The notes: generated from the letters alone by a model not told the origin. Counted from the first letter of the stretch, positions 28,270 through 40,448 are shown. The stretch is DNA of 64,000 nt from Noviherbaspirillum soli (GCF_015352955.1 NZ_JACYOX010000022.1:1-64000), one strand, 5' to 3'. Made by a program: numbers and translations.

Positions 28270-28974
28270 ATGCCAAGCGAGCATTCTTCCAAGCAGTACG
28301 ACCTTGACCTGGAGCAGATTCGTTCCAAGGTGCTGCTGATGGGCGGCCTGGTCGAAAACCAGTTCCACGACGCGCTGGAATGCTTCCGCAACGGGGACGT
28401 CGATCGGGCCGGCCGCGTGATGCAGGCCGACGAGCAGGTGAACCGGCTTGAGGTCACCCTGGACGACGCCTGCAGCCATCTGATCGTGCGGCGCCAGCCG
28501 GCCGCCAATGACCTGCGCACCGTGATGGCCACGATCAAGGTCATCACCGATCTGGAGCGCATAGGCGACGAGGCGACCAAGATCGCCCGCGCTGCGCGCA
28601 GCATGCAGGAACGCGGCGTGGTCTCCATCAACCACTATGAGACCGTGCGCGTGATCGCCGCCTCGGCCGGCGCGCTGCTGCATGATGCGCTGGACAGTTT
28701 CGCCCGGCTCGATGCCCAGCAGGCCACCCGGCTGATTGCCCAGGACAAGGCGGTCGACCATGAATTCCGCTCCATCATGCGCAACCTGATCACCTTCATG
28801 ATGGAAGACCCGCGCACGATCTCCAGCGCGCTGGAAACGTTATGGGTGGCCAAGGCGGTGGAGCGCATCGGCGACCATGCGAAGAACATCGCCGAGTACG
28901 TCATCTACGTGGTCGAAGGCAAGGACATCCGCCACACCGACTACGCCAGCACTGCCCAGTCGACGCAAGGGTGA
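28270..28974 (+). CDS. phoU: Phosphate signalling protein PhoU
   Basis: This 234-residue all-helical protein has the two PhoU repeats, with D-D-A-C-S-H-L-I-V-R-R-Q-P-A-A-N-D-L-R and, in the second half, E-R-I-G-D-H-A-K-N-I-A-E-Y-V as the metal-binding E/D-rich signature. It links the Pst transporter to PhoR and keeps the Pho regulon off when phosphate is plentiful. A GGAG ribosome binding site precedes it. Confidence 0.93.
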   Translation: MPSEHSSKQYDLDLEQIRSKVLLMGGLVENQFHDALECFRNGDVDRAGRVMQADEQVNRLEVTLDDACSHLIVRRQPAANDLRTVMATIKVITDLERIGDEATKIARAARSMQERGVVSINHYETVRVIAASAGALLHDALDSFARLDAQQATRLIAQDKAVDHEFRSIMRNLITFMMEDPRTISSALETLWVAKAVERIGDHAKNIAEYVIYVVEGKDIRHTDYASTAQSTQG

Positions 28975-28979
28975 TCCGG

Positions 28980-29669
28980 ATGGCAGCAGACAACCCGGAA
29001 ATTCTGATCGTCGAGGACGAGCCGGCCATCGTCGAGCTGGTGCGATACACACTGCGCGACAGCGGCTGGAATGCGGCCGCGGTCGACACCGCCGGCGGCG
29101 CCTGGGACTACCTCCAGCAGCGCACGCCGCAACTGCTGCTGCTGGACTGGATGCTGCCCGACCAGTCCGGCCTGCGCCTGCTCTCCCGGCTGCGTGCCGA
29201 CCGCAATTTCTCCAGCCTGCCGGTGATCATGCTGACCGCCAAGAGCATGGAGGAGGACAAGATCGCCGGCCTGAACCAGGGCGCGGACGACTACATCACC
29301 AAGCCGTTTTCGCCGCGCGAACTGGCGGCCAGGGTCAAGGCCCTGCTGCGGCGCAAGGCGCCCGAGCATGCGCAGACGCTGATGCGGGTCGGCGCGGTCA
29401 CGCTGGACCCGGTCAGCTGCACCGTGAGCCTGAACGACAGCCGCATCGACATCGGCCACGCCGAATACAAGCTGCTCAAGTTCTTCATGGCCCATCCGGA
29501 GCGGGTGTTTTCACGCAGCCAGTTGCTGGACCGGGTCTGGGGCGACCATGCGGTGATAGAGGAGCGCACGGTAGATGTGCATGTGCTGCGTCTGCGCAAG
29601 GCCCTGAAAGAGGCCGAGTCGCTGATCAGGACGGTGCGCAGCGTGGGTTACATGCTGTCGGAGAAATAA
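28980..29669 (+). CDS. phoB: Phosphate response regulator PhoB
   Basis: This 229-residue OmpR-type regulator has a receiver with V-E-D-E-P and the phosphoacceptor in L-L-L-D-W-M-L-P, a conserved lysine in I-T-K-P-F, and a C-terminal winged helix (R-S-Q-L-L-D-R-V-W-G and E-E-R-T-V-D-V-H-V-L-R-L-R-K). It binds the Pho box. ATG 28980 lies 5 bases after phoU; a GTG at 28971 overlapping the phoU stop is an alternative start three codons earlier. Confidence 0.94.
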   Translation: MAADNPEILIVEDEPAIVELVRYTLRDSGWNAAAVDTAGGAWDYLQQRTPQLLLLDWMLPDQSGLRLLSRLRADRNFSSLPVIMLTAKSMEEDKIAGLNQGADDYITKPFSPRELAARVKALLRRKAPEHAQTLMRVGAVTLDPVSCTVSLNDSRIDIGHAEYKLLKFFMAHPERVFSRSQLLDRVWGDHAVIEERTVDVHVLRLRKALKEAESLIRTVRSVGYMLSEK

Positions 29670-29685
29670 GGATGCGCCTGCCACG

Positions 29686-31002
29686 ATGAGTCCGAAGATG
29701 CTGTTCTGGGTGCCGACCCTGCTGCGCCTGGCGCTGATCCTGCTTGCTGCGATGGTTCCAGGCTATTTTTTCGGAAAGACCGTGGGCCTGGTTGCGGCGC
29801 TGATTGCCGTCTGCGCGTTGGTCATCCTGCAGCTGGGCTACCTGTGGCGGCTGTCGCAGTGGCTGGACAATCCGGACAGCCGCCTGTCAGATGCATCGGG
29901 CATCTGGACCGACATTTTTTCCAGGCTGTACAAGCTGCGCCGCGAAGACGAGCACAATCGTCAGCAGCTCAACGAGTGGCTGACCCGGTTCCGGCAGGCG
30001 ATGAGCCTGTTGCCGGACGGTGTGGTGATCATGGACGACGTGCTGTTCCTGGAGTGGTGCAATGCGGCCGCCGAACAGCACCTGGGCCTGTCCAACGAGC
30101 GCGACAAGGGCATGCGCGTGACCAACCTGATCCGCAGTCCGCACTTCATCGACTACCTGATACTCGGCCGCTATGAACAGCCGCTCACGCTTTCGCTGCG
30201 CGACCGCAAGCTGATCGTCCATATCATCCCGTTTGAAAACCGGCGCCAGATCCTGGTGACGCATGATGCCACCGAGTCCGAGCGCATCGAGCGCATGCGG
30301 CGCGACTTCATCGCCAATGCCTCGCATGAACTGCGCACGCCGCTGACAGTGATCAATGGCTTCCTGGAAATCGCGCAGGCCGATGCCGGCCTCGCCAAGG
30401 AAACCCGGCAGGCGCATCTGAAGCTGATGGTGGAGCAGGGCAAGCGCATGCAGAACCTGGTGGAGGACATGCTGGCGCTGACCCGGCTGGAGTCGGTCGA
30501 ATATCCGTTGCGGCCGGAGCCGGTGCGCATGGCAGCACTGATGGAACAGGTGTATCAGGAGGCGCGGGCATTGTCGGGAGGGCGCCACGAGATCACGCTG
30601 GAGATGGACGGGCCGGACATCAGCGGCAGTCTTGAAGAACTGCGCAGCGCCTTTGGCAATCTGGCGTCGAATGCCGTGCGTTACACGCCGGATGGCGGAC
30701 GCATCCGGCTGAGCTGGCGCCTGGGCGAGGACGGGCCGCGGTTCGCCGTATCCGATACCGGCATCGGCATACGGCCGGAGCATATCGGTCGCCTGACAGA
30801 GCGCTTCTACCGCGTCGACAAGAGCCGGTCACGGGAAACCCGCGGCACCGGCCTGGGATTGGCCATCGTCAAGCATGTGCTGCTGCGCCATGGGGCGCAA
30901 CTGGACATCGATTCAACGCCGGGCCAGGGCAGCACCTTTACCGCGCGTTTTCCGATGCGCAGCGCCATTGTCGCCACGCCCCAGCTGGAAACCAGCGGCT
31001 AG
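29686..31002 (+). CDS. phoR: Phosphate regulon sensor kinase PhoR
   Basis: This 438-residue kinase has two N-terminal membrane helices, a short PAS domain (P-D-G-V-V-I-M-D, about residues 105-200), and HisKA with N-A-S-H-E-L-R-T-P (His214). Its ATPase has N-L-A-S-N-A-V-R-Y, D-T-G-I-G-I and G-T-G-L-G-L-A-I-V. It phosphorylates PhoB when phosphate is low. It starts 16 bases after phoB, and the only other nearby ATG (29672) is blocked after five codons. It is the last gene of the pst-pho operon and converges on the iron-binding gene. Confidence 0.94.
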   Translation: MSPKMLFWVPTLLRLALILLAAMVPGYFFGKTVGLVAALIAVCALVILQLGYLWRLSQWLDNPDSRLSDASGIWTDIFSRLYKLRREDEHNRQQLNEWLTRFRQAMSLLPDGVVIMDDVLFLEWCNAAAEQHLGLSNERDKGMRVTNLIRSPHFIDYLILGRYEQPLTLSLRDRKLIVHIIPFENRRQILVTHDATESERIERMRRDFIANASHELRTPLTVINGFLEIAQADAGLAKETRQAHLKLMVEQGKRMQNLVEDMLALTRLESVEYPLRPEPVRMAALMEQVYQEARALSGGRHEITLEMDGPDISGSLEELRSAFGNLASNAVRYTPDGGRIRLSWRLGEDGPRFAVSDTGIGIRPEHIGRLTERFYRVDKSRSRETRGTGLGLAIVKHVLLRHGAQLDIDSTPGQGSTFTARFPMRSAIVATPQLETSG

Positions 31003-31023
31003 GGCGTCGCAGTGCAAGAGCTT

Positions 31024-32061
31024 TTACTTGTAGCCGGCCTTGTCCAGGATCTTCTGCGCGGTTGCCTGATTCTTGCCCATCGCAGCAACTGACACATTTT
31101 CCATCTTGAACTTGCCCAGCGCGTCCAGAGCCGGATTCTTTACCACGGCCGACTGCACCACTGGCCACTCATTGTTGCCGTTGGCGAAGTAGGCCTGCGC
31201 TTCGTCGCTGGACAGGTATTCAAGGAATTTGACTGCGGCTTCCCGATGCGGCGCATTACGAGCCACGCCACCGCCGGACACATTCACATGTGTGCCCGAG
31301 GTTTCCTGGTTAGGCCAGACAAAGCCGATCTTGTTGACCATGTCCTTGTCTTCCGGCTTGGTCGAACGCAGCATGCGCACGTAGTAGTAGGTATTGGCCA
31401 GCGCCACGCCGCATTCGCCGGTGGCTACGCCCTTGATCTGGTCGGTGTCGCCGCCGCGCGGAGGGCGGGCAAAGTTGTTGACCATGCCCTTGGCCCAGGT
31501 TTCCGTTGCCGCTTCGCCATTACGCTCAATCATGGCGCCTATCATCGACAGCATGTAGGGATGCGAGCCGGAGCGGGTGCACACCTTGCCCTTGTTCTTC
31601 GGGTCAGCCAGGGATTCATAGGTCGATACATCCTTCTTGTCCACGGCCACCTTGTTGTAGACGATGATGCGTGCACGGGTGGAAAAGCCGAACCATTCCG
31701 GTCCCTTGCCTTCATCGGATGCGCGCAGGTTGGCTGGAATGCGCGATTCCAGCACTGCCGACTTGACCGGCTGGAACAGGCCATCCGCTTCCGCCCGCCA
31801 CAGGCGGGCTGCGTCCACCATCAGGATCACGTCCGCCGGGCTGTTCTTGCCTTCGCTTTTCAGGCGCTCCAGCAACTGGTTGTCGTCCGCCTCGATCCTG
31901 TTGATCTTGATGCCGGTCTGCTTGGTAAAGTTTTCGTACAGCAGTTCATCGGTCTGGTAATGACGTGCCGAATACAGATTCAGCACGTTTTCCTGCGCAA
32001 AGCTGGCATGGGTGACGGCAAGCGAGGCAGCGATCAGGGTCAGGCGAAAGGCAAGTTTCAT
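31024..32061 (-). CDS. Periplasmic Fe(III)-binding protein of an ABC transporter (FbpA/FutA-like)
   Basis: This 345-residue protein has a Sec signal peptide cleaved after A-S-F-A. The mature part starts N-V-L-N-L-Y-S-A-R-H-Y, the usual start of ferric-binding proteins, and includes the iron-ligand tyrosine region N-T-Y-Y-Y-V-R near residue 235. It should capture ferric iron in the periplasm. No permease or ATPase gene adjoins it, so it works with a transporter encoded elsewhere. The ATG at 32059-32061 starts the signal peptide. A Fur box overlaps the promoter. Confidence 0.87.
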   Translation of the reverse strand: MKLAFRLTLIAASLAVTHASFAQENVLNLYSARHYQTDELLYENFTKQTGIKINRIEADDNQLLERLKSEGKNSPADVILMVDAARLWRAEADGLFQPVKSAVLESRIPANLRASDEGKGPEWFGFSTRARIIVYNKVAVDKKDVSTYESLADPKNKGKVCTRSGSHPYMLSMIGAMIERNGEAATETWAKGMVNNFARPPRGGDTDQIKGVATGECGVALANTYYYVRMLRSTKPEDKDMVNKIGFVWPNQETSGTHVNVSGGGVARNAPHREAAVKFLEYLSSDEAQAYFANGNNEWPVVQSAVVKNPALDALGKFKMENVSVAAMGKNQATAQKILDKAGYK

Positions 32062-32104
32062 CACGTAGGCATCCTGGCAAGTTAAGAAAGTTAAAAGTCG
32101 GGCA

Positions 32105-32143
32105 AGTATAACAAATCGGGTGCAAATGTGAATCATTCTCAAT
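32105..32143 (-). promoter_or_regulatory. Fur box overlapping the promoter of the iron-binding protein gene
   Basis: AATGTGAATCATTCTCAAT (32125-32143) is close to the palindromic Fur consensus (it differs from AATGAGAATCATTCTCATT at two positions). On the minus strand a TTCACA -35 (32127-32132) lies inside the box, and TATACT (32105-32110) follows after 16 bases as the -10. Fur with iron would block this promoter. Confidence 0.8.
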
Positions 32144-32228
32144 TAGATGCGACGCCGGTTCTGGCGCTTTTCCAAAGGAACTTCCGCTACAATCCGTGGT
32201 TCGTTTTTCCCTCAAGCCAAATTCCTTT

Positions 32229-33170
32229 ATGCCAACGTTCTTAAAGCGCCTGCTTCCAGGCGTTATTGTCCTGCTGACCGCCTGTGGTACGACCAAAACC
32301 CCTGCGCCAGAGCCTGTGGCCGCGCCGCAGACGCCATCGGCTGCGCCGCATCCGGTACGCATTGGTCTTGCGCTCGGTGGTGGGGCCGCTCGCGGATTCG
32401 CGCACATCGGCGTGATCAAGGCGCTTGAAGCACAAGGCATCGTGCCGGAAATCGTGGTCGGCACCAGTGCAGGCAGCGTTGTGGGTGCGCTGTATGCCGC
32501 GGGCAACAACGGATTCAAACTCAACCGGATGGCGCTCGAGATGGACGAGGCAGCCATTTCCGATTGGGCCGTTCCTCTGTTTGCAAAGAGTTCAGGCGTG
32601 TTGAAAGGGGAGGCGATCCAGCGCTACATCAACCGCGCCGTGCGCAATGCGCCGATCGAGAAGTTCCCGATTTCCTTTGGCGCGGTGGCAACCGACTTGC
32701 AGAGTGGCAAGCCAATTCTGTTTCAGCGCGGCAATGCAGGCATGGCGGTGCGGGCGTCGTCCTCTGTACCCGGCGTGTTCCAGCCGGTAAAGATAGGCGA
32801 TAAAAGTTATGTCGACGGCGGCCTGGTCGCGCCGGTGCCGGTGCGGTACGCCCGTGAAATGGGCGCTGACTTTGTCATCGCGGTCAATATATCGGCTGAC
32901 CCCGATGCCCAGCCATCCACCAGCAGCCTGGACGTGGTACTGCAAACCTTTGCCATCATGGGGCAAACCATCAATCGTCTGGAAATGAAGGATGCCGACA
33001 TTGTGATCACGCCCAGCCTGGGCGCGATGAAAGGGAGCGACTTCAGTGGAAGAAACTTGGCAATTCTGGCGGGAGAGCAAGCCGCGGCAAGCGTGATGCC
33101 GGAATTGCGGACAAAACTCAGGATGAAGCGGGAAGGCGCGGTAACAATCAGTTCTGCTCGGGATCGCTGA
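32229..33170 (+). CDS. Patatin-like phospholipase lipoprotein
   Basis: This 313-residue protein has a lipoprotein signal ending L-L-T-A-C, then a patatin domain: oxyanion loop G-G-G-A-A-R-G, nucleophile G-T-S-A-G (Ser80) and the dyad D-G-G (Asp196). It is similar to RssA-type patatins but membrane-anchored. It likely hydrolyses acyl esters at the cell envelope. ATG 32229 is chosen because it begins the signal peptide; an upstream GTG at 32196 would spoil it. Its last 23 bases overlap the convergent NlpC/P60 gene. Confidence 0.82.
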   Translation: MPTFLKRLLPGVIVLLTACGTTKTPAPEPVAAPQTPSAAPHPVRIGLALGGGAARGFAHIGVIKALEAQGIVPEIVVGTSAGSVVGALYAAGNNGFKLNRMALEMDEAAISDWAVPLFAKSSGVLKGEAIQRYINRAVRNAPIEKFPISFGAVATDLQSGKPILFQRGNAGMAVRASSSVPGVFQPVKIGDKSYVDGGLVAPVPVRYAREMGADFVIAVNISADPDAQPSTSSLDVVLQTFAIMGQTINRLEMKDADIVITPSLGAMKGSDFSGRNLAILAGEQAAASVMPELRTKLRMKREGAVTISSARDR

Positions 33171-33684
33171 TCCTGCGGGCGCCGTTGAAGCGTTTCTTCC
33201 AGTAACTCAGATCCATGCTTTCAATGCGGATGGAACTGCCGGCGGCGGGCGAGTGAATGAATTTGTTGTCACCCAGATAGATGCCCACATGAGAGAAGCC
33301 GCGGCGCAGCGTGTTGTAGAACACCAGGTCGCCCGGCCGCAAGTCATTCTTGTCCACGTTGTCGCCCACGCGGCTGATTTCCTCGGCGGTGCGCGGCAAG
33401 TCAGCGCCCCAGGCCTGCTTGAACACGTAGCGCACCAGGCCGCTGCAGTCGAGGCCACTTTCCGGATTGTTGCCGCCATACTTGTACCGTATGCCGATCA
33501 TCGACATCGCGCGGATTGCAAGGTCGCCAGCGCGGTCGGTAATGTTATGCAAAGCATGCAGCGCCGCATTGCGCTCGGCCGGCGCCGACTCCGTGCTCCA
33601 GGCAACCGGCGTGACGGCAAATGTTGCCGCCAGCAGGGCTGGCGCAAGCAGCAAAGTGGAAAGTTTTGATCGTTTGACTGTCAT
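33148..33684 (-). CDS. NlpC/P60 family cell-wall hydrolase (C40 peptidase)
   Basis: This 178-residue protein has a Sec signal peptide (cut near W-S-T-E-S) and an NlpC/P60 domain with the catalytic cysteine in L-D-C-S-G-L-V (Cys80), R-P-G-D-L-V-F-Y and the histidine in S-H-V-G-I-Y-L-G-D. It cleaves peptidoglycan stem peptides in the periplasm. The start at 33682-33684 follows AGGAAGA and begins the signal; the longer upstream frame is not used. Its 3' end overlaps the patatin gene by 23 bases. Confidence 0.87.
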   Translation of the reverse strand: MTVKRSKLSTLLLAPALLAATFAVTPVAWSTESAPAERNAALHALHNITDRAGDLAIRAMSMIGIRYKYGGNNPESGLDCSGLVRYVFKQAWGADLPRTAEEISRVGDNVDKNDLRPGDLVFYNTLRRGFSHVGIYLGDNKFIHSPAAGSSIRIESMDLSYWKKRFNGARRISDPEQN

Positions 33685-33791
33685 TCTTCCTGCCTTGTAC
33701 CATGCAAGGCGTCGAATGTAAGCGAAGCTGATGGGGATTGTCAAAGAGAAATTGCAGTAAAGTAATGTGATGTTTTGGCCAGTTGGAGGCA

Positions 33792-34739
33792 ATGTTGTCT
33801 GATAATTCACAAAAAATATCGCACGGAAAGTTGCGCGCGCTCATTGCAGATGACTCGCGCATCGTGCGAGCCACCCTGACAAAACACCTGGGAGACCTGT
33901 TCGAGTTTGCCGAGGCGCATGATGGCGAGGAGGCCTGGGACAGTTTGCTGCGCGATGAAGATATCGCCTTGCTCATCACTGACCTGACCATGCCCCGGCT
34001 CGACGGCTATGGCCTTTTGCGGCGCATGCGTGCTTCGAAAGCGCAGCGGCTGCGCGAGATGCCTGTCGTGGTGGTTTCGGGCGCAGACGAGTTGGACGAG
34101 CGCCGGCTCGCCCGGGAAGCCGGTGCCACGGACCTGATTACCAAGGGTATGGCAACGACAAGGTTGGTGTCGCGGCTGGATTTGCTGGCACAACTGGTCA
34201 TTGCGCAGCGGGAATACCAGACAGTCGCGGATGCCGCTGCCGCATCGGGGCAGGTGGCGGCCAGCGTATCCCCCTATGTCCTCCAGTCCGGCGCCGAGCG
34301 GCGTCTCGGCTACGCAATCCGCCAGCAGGAAAACTTTGCCCTGCTCAATCTGTGCCTGTCCGTGCCGGATGGGGTGGATCATGCCGGCTTGCGGCGCGAT
34401 ATCGAAGCCGTGCTGAGGCGGATACTGCGCCAGACCGACGCGGTCGCGCGCACCGGCAACGCCGATTTCACCATCGTCACCAGCAATGTCGAGCCTGCTT
34501 CCCTGTCCGGCTTTGCCAGCCGGCTGTGTCGTGCTGCAACCGAGGCAGCCGCGGAGCGCCATGGTGCTGGCACCGTCGTATGCTGTGGCACCGCCAGCCT
34601 TGCGGAATATGCCGGCGCGCAGCCGCCGTCGCTGCATGAGTTATGGGATGCAGCACGCCGACGCGCGATTGCCGGTCTTGGCAGCGGGAAATCGGGCGTT
34701 ATAGGGCGTGAAGAAGAATCCGCCGCCAGTGCCGGTTAA
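33792..34739 (+). CDS. Response regulator with degenerate GGDEF-like output domain
   Basis: This 315-residue protein has an N-terminal receiver (I-A-D-D-S, phosphoacceptor Asp64 in L-I-T-D-L-T-M-P and a lysine in L-I-T-K-G). The C-terminal half (about residues 165-300) has the size and pattern of a diguanylate cyclase fold (R-T-G-N-A-D-F-T-I-V where the active-site loop would be) but no G-G-D-E-F or G-G-E-E-F. It probably does not make cyclic-di-GMP. GGAGG sits only two bases before the ATG at 33792, and a TTG at 33795 is better spaced, so the true start may be one codon later. The partner kinase is unknown. Confidence 0.65.
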   Translation: MLSDNSQKISHGKLRALIADDSRIVRATLTKHLGDLFEFAEAHDGEEAWDSLLRDEDIALLITDLTMPRLDGYGLLRRMRASKAQRLREMPVVVVSGADELDERRLAREAGATDLITKGMATTRLVSRLDLLAQLVIAQREYQTVADAAAASGQVAASVSPYVLQSGAERRLGYAIRQQENFALLNLCLSVPDGVDHAGLRRDIEAVLRRILRQTDAVARTGNADFTIVTSNVEPASLSGFASRLCRAATEAAAERHGAGTVVCCGTASLAEYAGAQPPSLHELWDAARRRAIAGLGSGKSGVIGREEESAASAG

Positions 34740-34773
34740 CATCGTACAATCGTGCCTTTTTAAAGGAGCAGAG

Positions 34774-35181
34774 ATGCAGTCCAAGCAAGTGTTGACCCTC
34801 GAAGAAGTCCGAAAAATAGCAGCCGCCGCGGAAGCCGAAGCCTTGGCCAACAACTGGGCAGTGACGATCTCGGTCGTCGACGACGGCGGTAACCTGCTGT
34901 GGCTGCAGCGTCTGGACAATGCGGCTCCGATTTCCGCGCATATCGCGCCTTCCAAGGCCCGTACTGCCGCCCTCGGCCGCCGCGAGACCAAGGTCTACGA
35001 GGACATGATCAACAACGGTCGTTTCTCCTTCATCACCGCGCCCAATCTCGACGGCCTGCTCGAAGGCGGCGTTCCCATCATGATCGGCGGGCAATGCGTC
35101 GGCGCGGTGGGCGTGTCCGGCGTCAAGTCGTCCGAAGACGTGCAAATCGCCAAGGCGGGCATCGCAGCGCTGAACGCCTGA
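34774..35181 (+). CDS. GlcG/HbpS-family heme-degrading-like protein
   Basis: This 135-residue protein is a member of the GlcG/HbpS (DUF336) family: V-S-V-V-D-D-G-G-N-L-L-W-L-Q-R near the start and G-G-V-P-I-M-I-G-G-Q-C-V-G-A-V-G-V-S-G near the end. Some relatives bind heme or cobalamin; others lie beside glycolate genes. The role is not settled here. AAAGGAG precedes the ATG. The 255 bases after it contain a GC-rich hairpin (35215-35234) and the carA promoter. Confidence 0.75.
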   Translation: MQSKQVLTLEEVRKIAAAAEAEALANNWAVTISVVDDGGNLLWLQRLDNAAPISAHIAPSKARTAALGRRETKVYEDMINNGRFSFITAPNLDGLLEGGVPIMIGGQCVGAVGVSGVKSSEDVQIAKAGIAALNA

Positions 35182-35252
35182 GGTGCCGCGGCGGCAAGCC
35201 GCAGCTAGAGTTCCGGCGCGCCACGGCGCGCCGTAAAAACGGGCAAAGCTAT

Positions 35253-35282
35253 TTGCCTGTGAGGACCGTTACGCGCTATAAT
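35253..35282 (+). promoter_or_regulatory. Sigma-70 promoter of carAB
   Basis: TTGCCT (35253-35258), an 18-base spacer and a perfect TATAAT (35277-35282) form a strong promoter about 145 bases before the carA start. The leader between them carries no gene that I can support. Confidence 0.7.
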
Positions 35283-35436
35283 CGCTGGGTTTAGCCAAAA
35301 TATTTTCCGCCGTAGCGCCTACCTTCCACCCAGTTCCGAAACCAGCCCTTGCATGTGCTTCGCGTCGTCACGCGGAACAGCGCGCAGGCGGTGTCCAGGC
35401 CCAGCGCAGCGGCGGTAACCATCTCAGGAGTTACCC

Positions 35437-36583
35437 TTGCCGCCATTTTTCCAGGGCCAACCAGTACCGGCCATCCTTGCGCTCGCAGACGGCTCGATTT
35501 TCCGGGGCGTTTCGATTGGCGCTTCCGGCCAGACCATAGGCGAAGTCGTGTTCAATACCGCGATGACCGGCTATCAGGAAATCATCACTGACCCCAGCTA
35601 CAACAGCCAGATCGTCACGCTGACCTACCCGCACATCGGCAACACCGGCGTCAATCCGGAAGACAACGAGTCCAGCCGCATCCACGCCGCCGGCCTGATC
35701 ATTCGCGACCTGCCGCTGCGCGTATCCAATTTCCGCGCCACCCAGTCCCTGTCGGACTATCTGAAATCCCAGAATGTGGTCGGCATCGCCGGCATCGACA
35801 CCCGCCGCCTGACGCGCCTGCTGCGCGAAAAGGGCGCGCAGAACGGCGCCATCCTGGCAGGCGCCGACGCCACCGTCGAAGACGCGCTGGCGCTGGCCCG
35901 TTCCTTCCCCGGCCTGGCCGGCATGGACCTGGCCAAGGTCGTGTCGACCAAGAAGTCCTACGTGTGGACCGAAACCGAGTGGAAGCTGGGCGAGGGCACC
36001 GGCAAGCAGGAAGCGCCGAAATACCATGTGGTCGCCTTCGATTATGGCGTCAAGTTCAACATCCTGCGCATGCTCGCCGAGCGCGGCTGCAAGGTCACCG
36101 TGCTGCCGGCGCAGGCCACTGCCCAAGAAGCGCTGGCGCTGAATCCGGACGGCATCTTCCTGTCCAACGGCCCCGGTGACCCGGAGCCCTGCGACTATGC
36201 GATCAAGGCCAGCCGCGAACTGATCGAGCGCGGCATCCCCACCTTCGGCATCTGCCTCGGCCATCAGCTGATGGCGCTGGCGTCCGGCGCCAAGACCCTG
36301 AAGATGAAATTCGGCCACCATGGCGCCAATCATCCGGTCCAGGATCTCGACAGCGGCAAGGTGATGATCACCTCCCAGAACCACGGCTTCGCGGTCGACC
36401 AGGCAACCCTTCCGGCCAACTGCCGCGTGACGCACGTCTCGCTGTTCGACAACTCGCTGCAGGGCTTCGAGCGCACCGACAAGCCGGCCTTCTGCTTCCA
36501 GGGTCATCCCGAAGCTTCGCCCGGTCCGATGGACATTGCCCCCTTGTTTGATCGCTTCGTTGCGATGATGGAGAAACTGAAAC

Positions 36584-36591
<8 letters not shown>
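35437..36591 (+). CDS. carA: Carbamoyl-phosphate synthase, small (glutaminase) subunit
   Basis: This 384-residue protein is the amidotransferase subunit. It has the N-terminal [13 protein letters not shown], the Car[18 protein letters not shown] segment, and the class I glutaminase with the catalytic cysteine in F-G-I-C-L-G-H-Q and the histidine in G-H-P-E-A-S-P-G. It supplies ammonia to CarB for arginine and pyrimidine synthesis. No ATG is available; a TTG at 35437 follows CAGGAG at the right distance and is taken as the start. It overlaps carB by 8 bases. Confidence 0.94.
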
Positions 36592-39814
<3,223 letters not shown>

Positions 39815-39834
39815 CCCATCGATTCAATCCCGGG

Positions 39835-39899
39835 CCACAGAGGCCACAACACACAGCATTCCCCGGTTCGCCGGGGAATCGTCTTTGTGGCCTCTGTGG
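39835..39899. repeat. Nested inverted repeat between carB and greA
   Basis: CCACAGAGGCCACAA (39835-39849) and TTGTGGCCTCTGTGG (39885-39899) are perfect 15-bp inverted arms. Inside them ATTCCCCGG-TTCG-CCGGGGAAT (39858-39879) forms a second perfect 9-bp stem. The whole 65 bases can fold into a two-tier hairpin followed by TTTTC. It could act as the carB terminator, but the outer arms resemble dispersed intergenic repeats. Confidence 0.75.
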
Positions 39900-39922
39900 T
39901 TTTCATTTCTATACGTCAAAAT

Positions 39923-40399
39923 ATGAGCTCAGTTCCAATAACGAAACACGGCGCAGAACTTCTAAAGGAAGAACTGGCCCGCCTGAAGTCCAAGGACCGT
40001 CCTGCTGTCATCAACGCCATTGCGGAAGCCAGAGCGCAAGGCGACCTCTCCGAGAATGCCGAATATGACGCCGCCAAGGAGCGTCAGAGCTTCATTGAAG
40101 GGCGCATCGCCGATCTGGAAGGCAAACTGAGCGCCGCGCAAATCATTGATCCGGCACTGCTGGACGCGGACGGTCGTATCGTATTCGGTTCGACTGTGCG
40201 GCTGGAGGATTTGGAAAGCGGGGAAGAGGTGACTTATCAGATCGTCGGCGTCGACGAAGCTGACTTGAAGGACAAGAAGGTATCCATCACTTCGCCAATT
40301 GCTCGTGCATTAATCGGCAAGTCGGCTGGCGATGTCGTGGAAGTACAGGCGCCCGCCGGCATCCGCGAGTATGAGGTTCTGGAAGTGCGATATATATAA
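39923..40399 (+). CDS. greA: Transcription elongation factor GreA
   Basis: This 158-residue protein is the standard GreA length. The N-terminal coiled coil has [17 protein letters not shown], the tip has the acidic pair in [15 protein letters not shown], and the C-terminal domain ends [11 protein letters not shown]. It binds in the RNA polymerase secondary channel and rescues backtracked complexes by transcript cleavage. ATG 39923 gives the canonical N-terminus; upstream in-frame codons fall in the inverted repeat. Confidence 0.95.
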   Translation: MSSVPITKHGAELLKEELARLKSKDRPAVINAIAEARAQGDLSENAEYDAAKERQSFIEGRIADLEGKLSAAQIIDPALLDADGRIVFGSTVRLEDLESGEEVTYQIVGVDEADLKDKKVSITSPIARALIGKSAGDVVEVQAPAGIREYEVLEVRYI

Positions 40400-40448
40400 C
40401 AGCGATCAGCGCCGCGCTTGCATCGGCGGCGCCTGCTGAAATCGCCGC

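Noticed and set aside
32196-32228. Longer N-terminus for the patatin protein from a GTG at 32196
   Set aside because: It would place eleven residues before a good lipoprotein signal peptide. The ATG at 32229 is more consistent.
35205-35240. GC-rich hairpin after the GlcG/HbpS-like gene as a terminator
   Set aside because: The stem (35215-35234) is strong, but it is followed by TAAAAAC rather than a T run, so termination is not supported.
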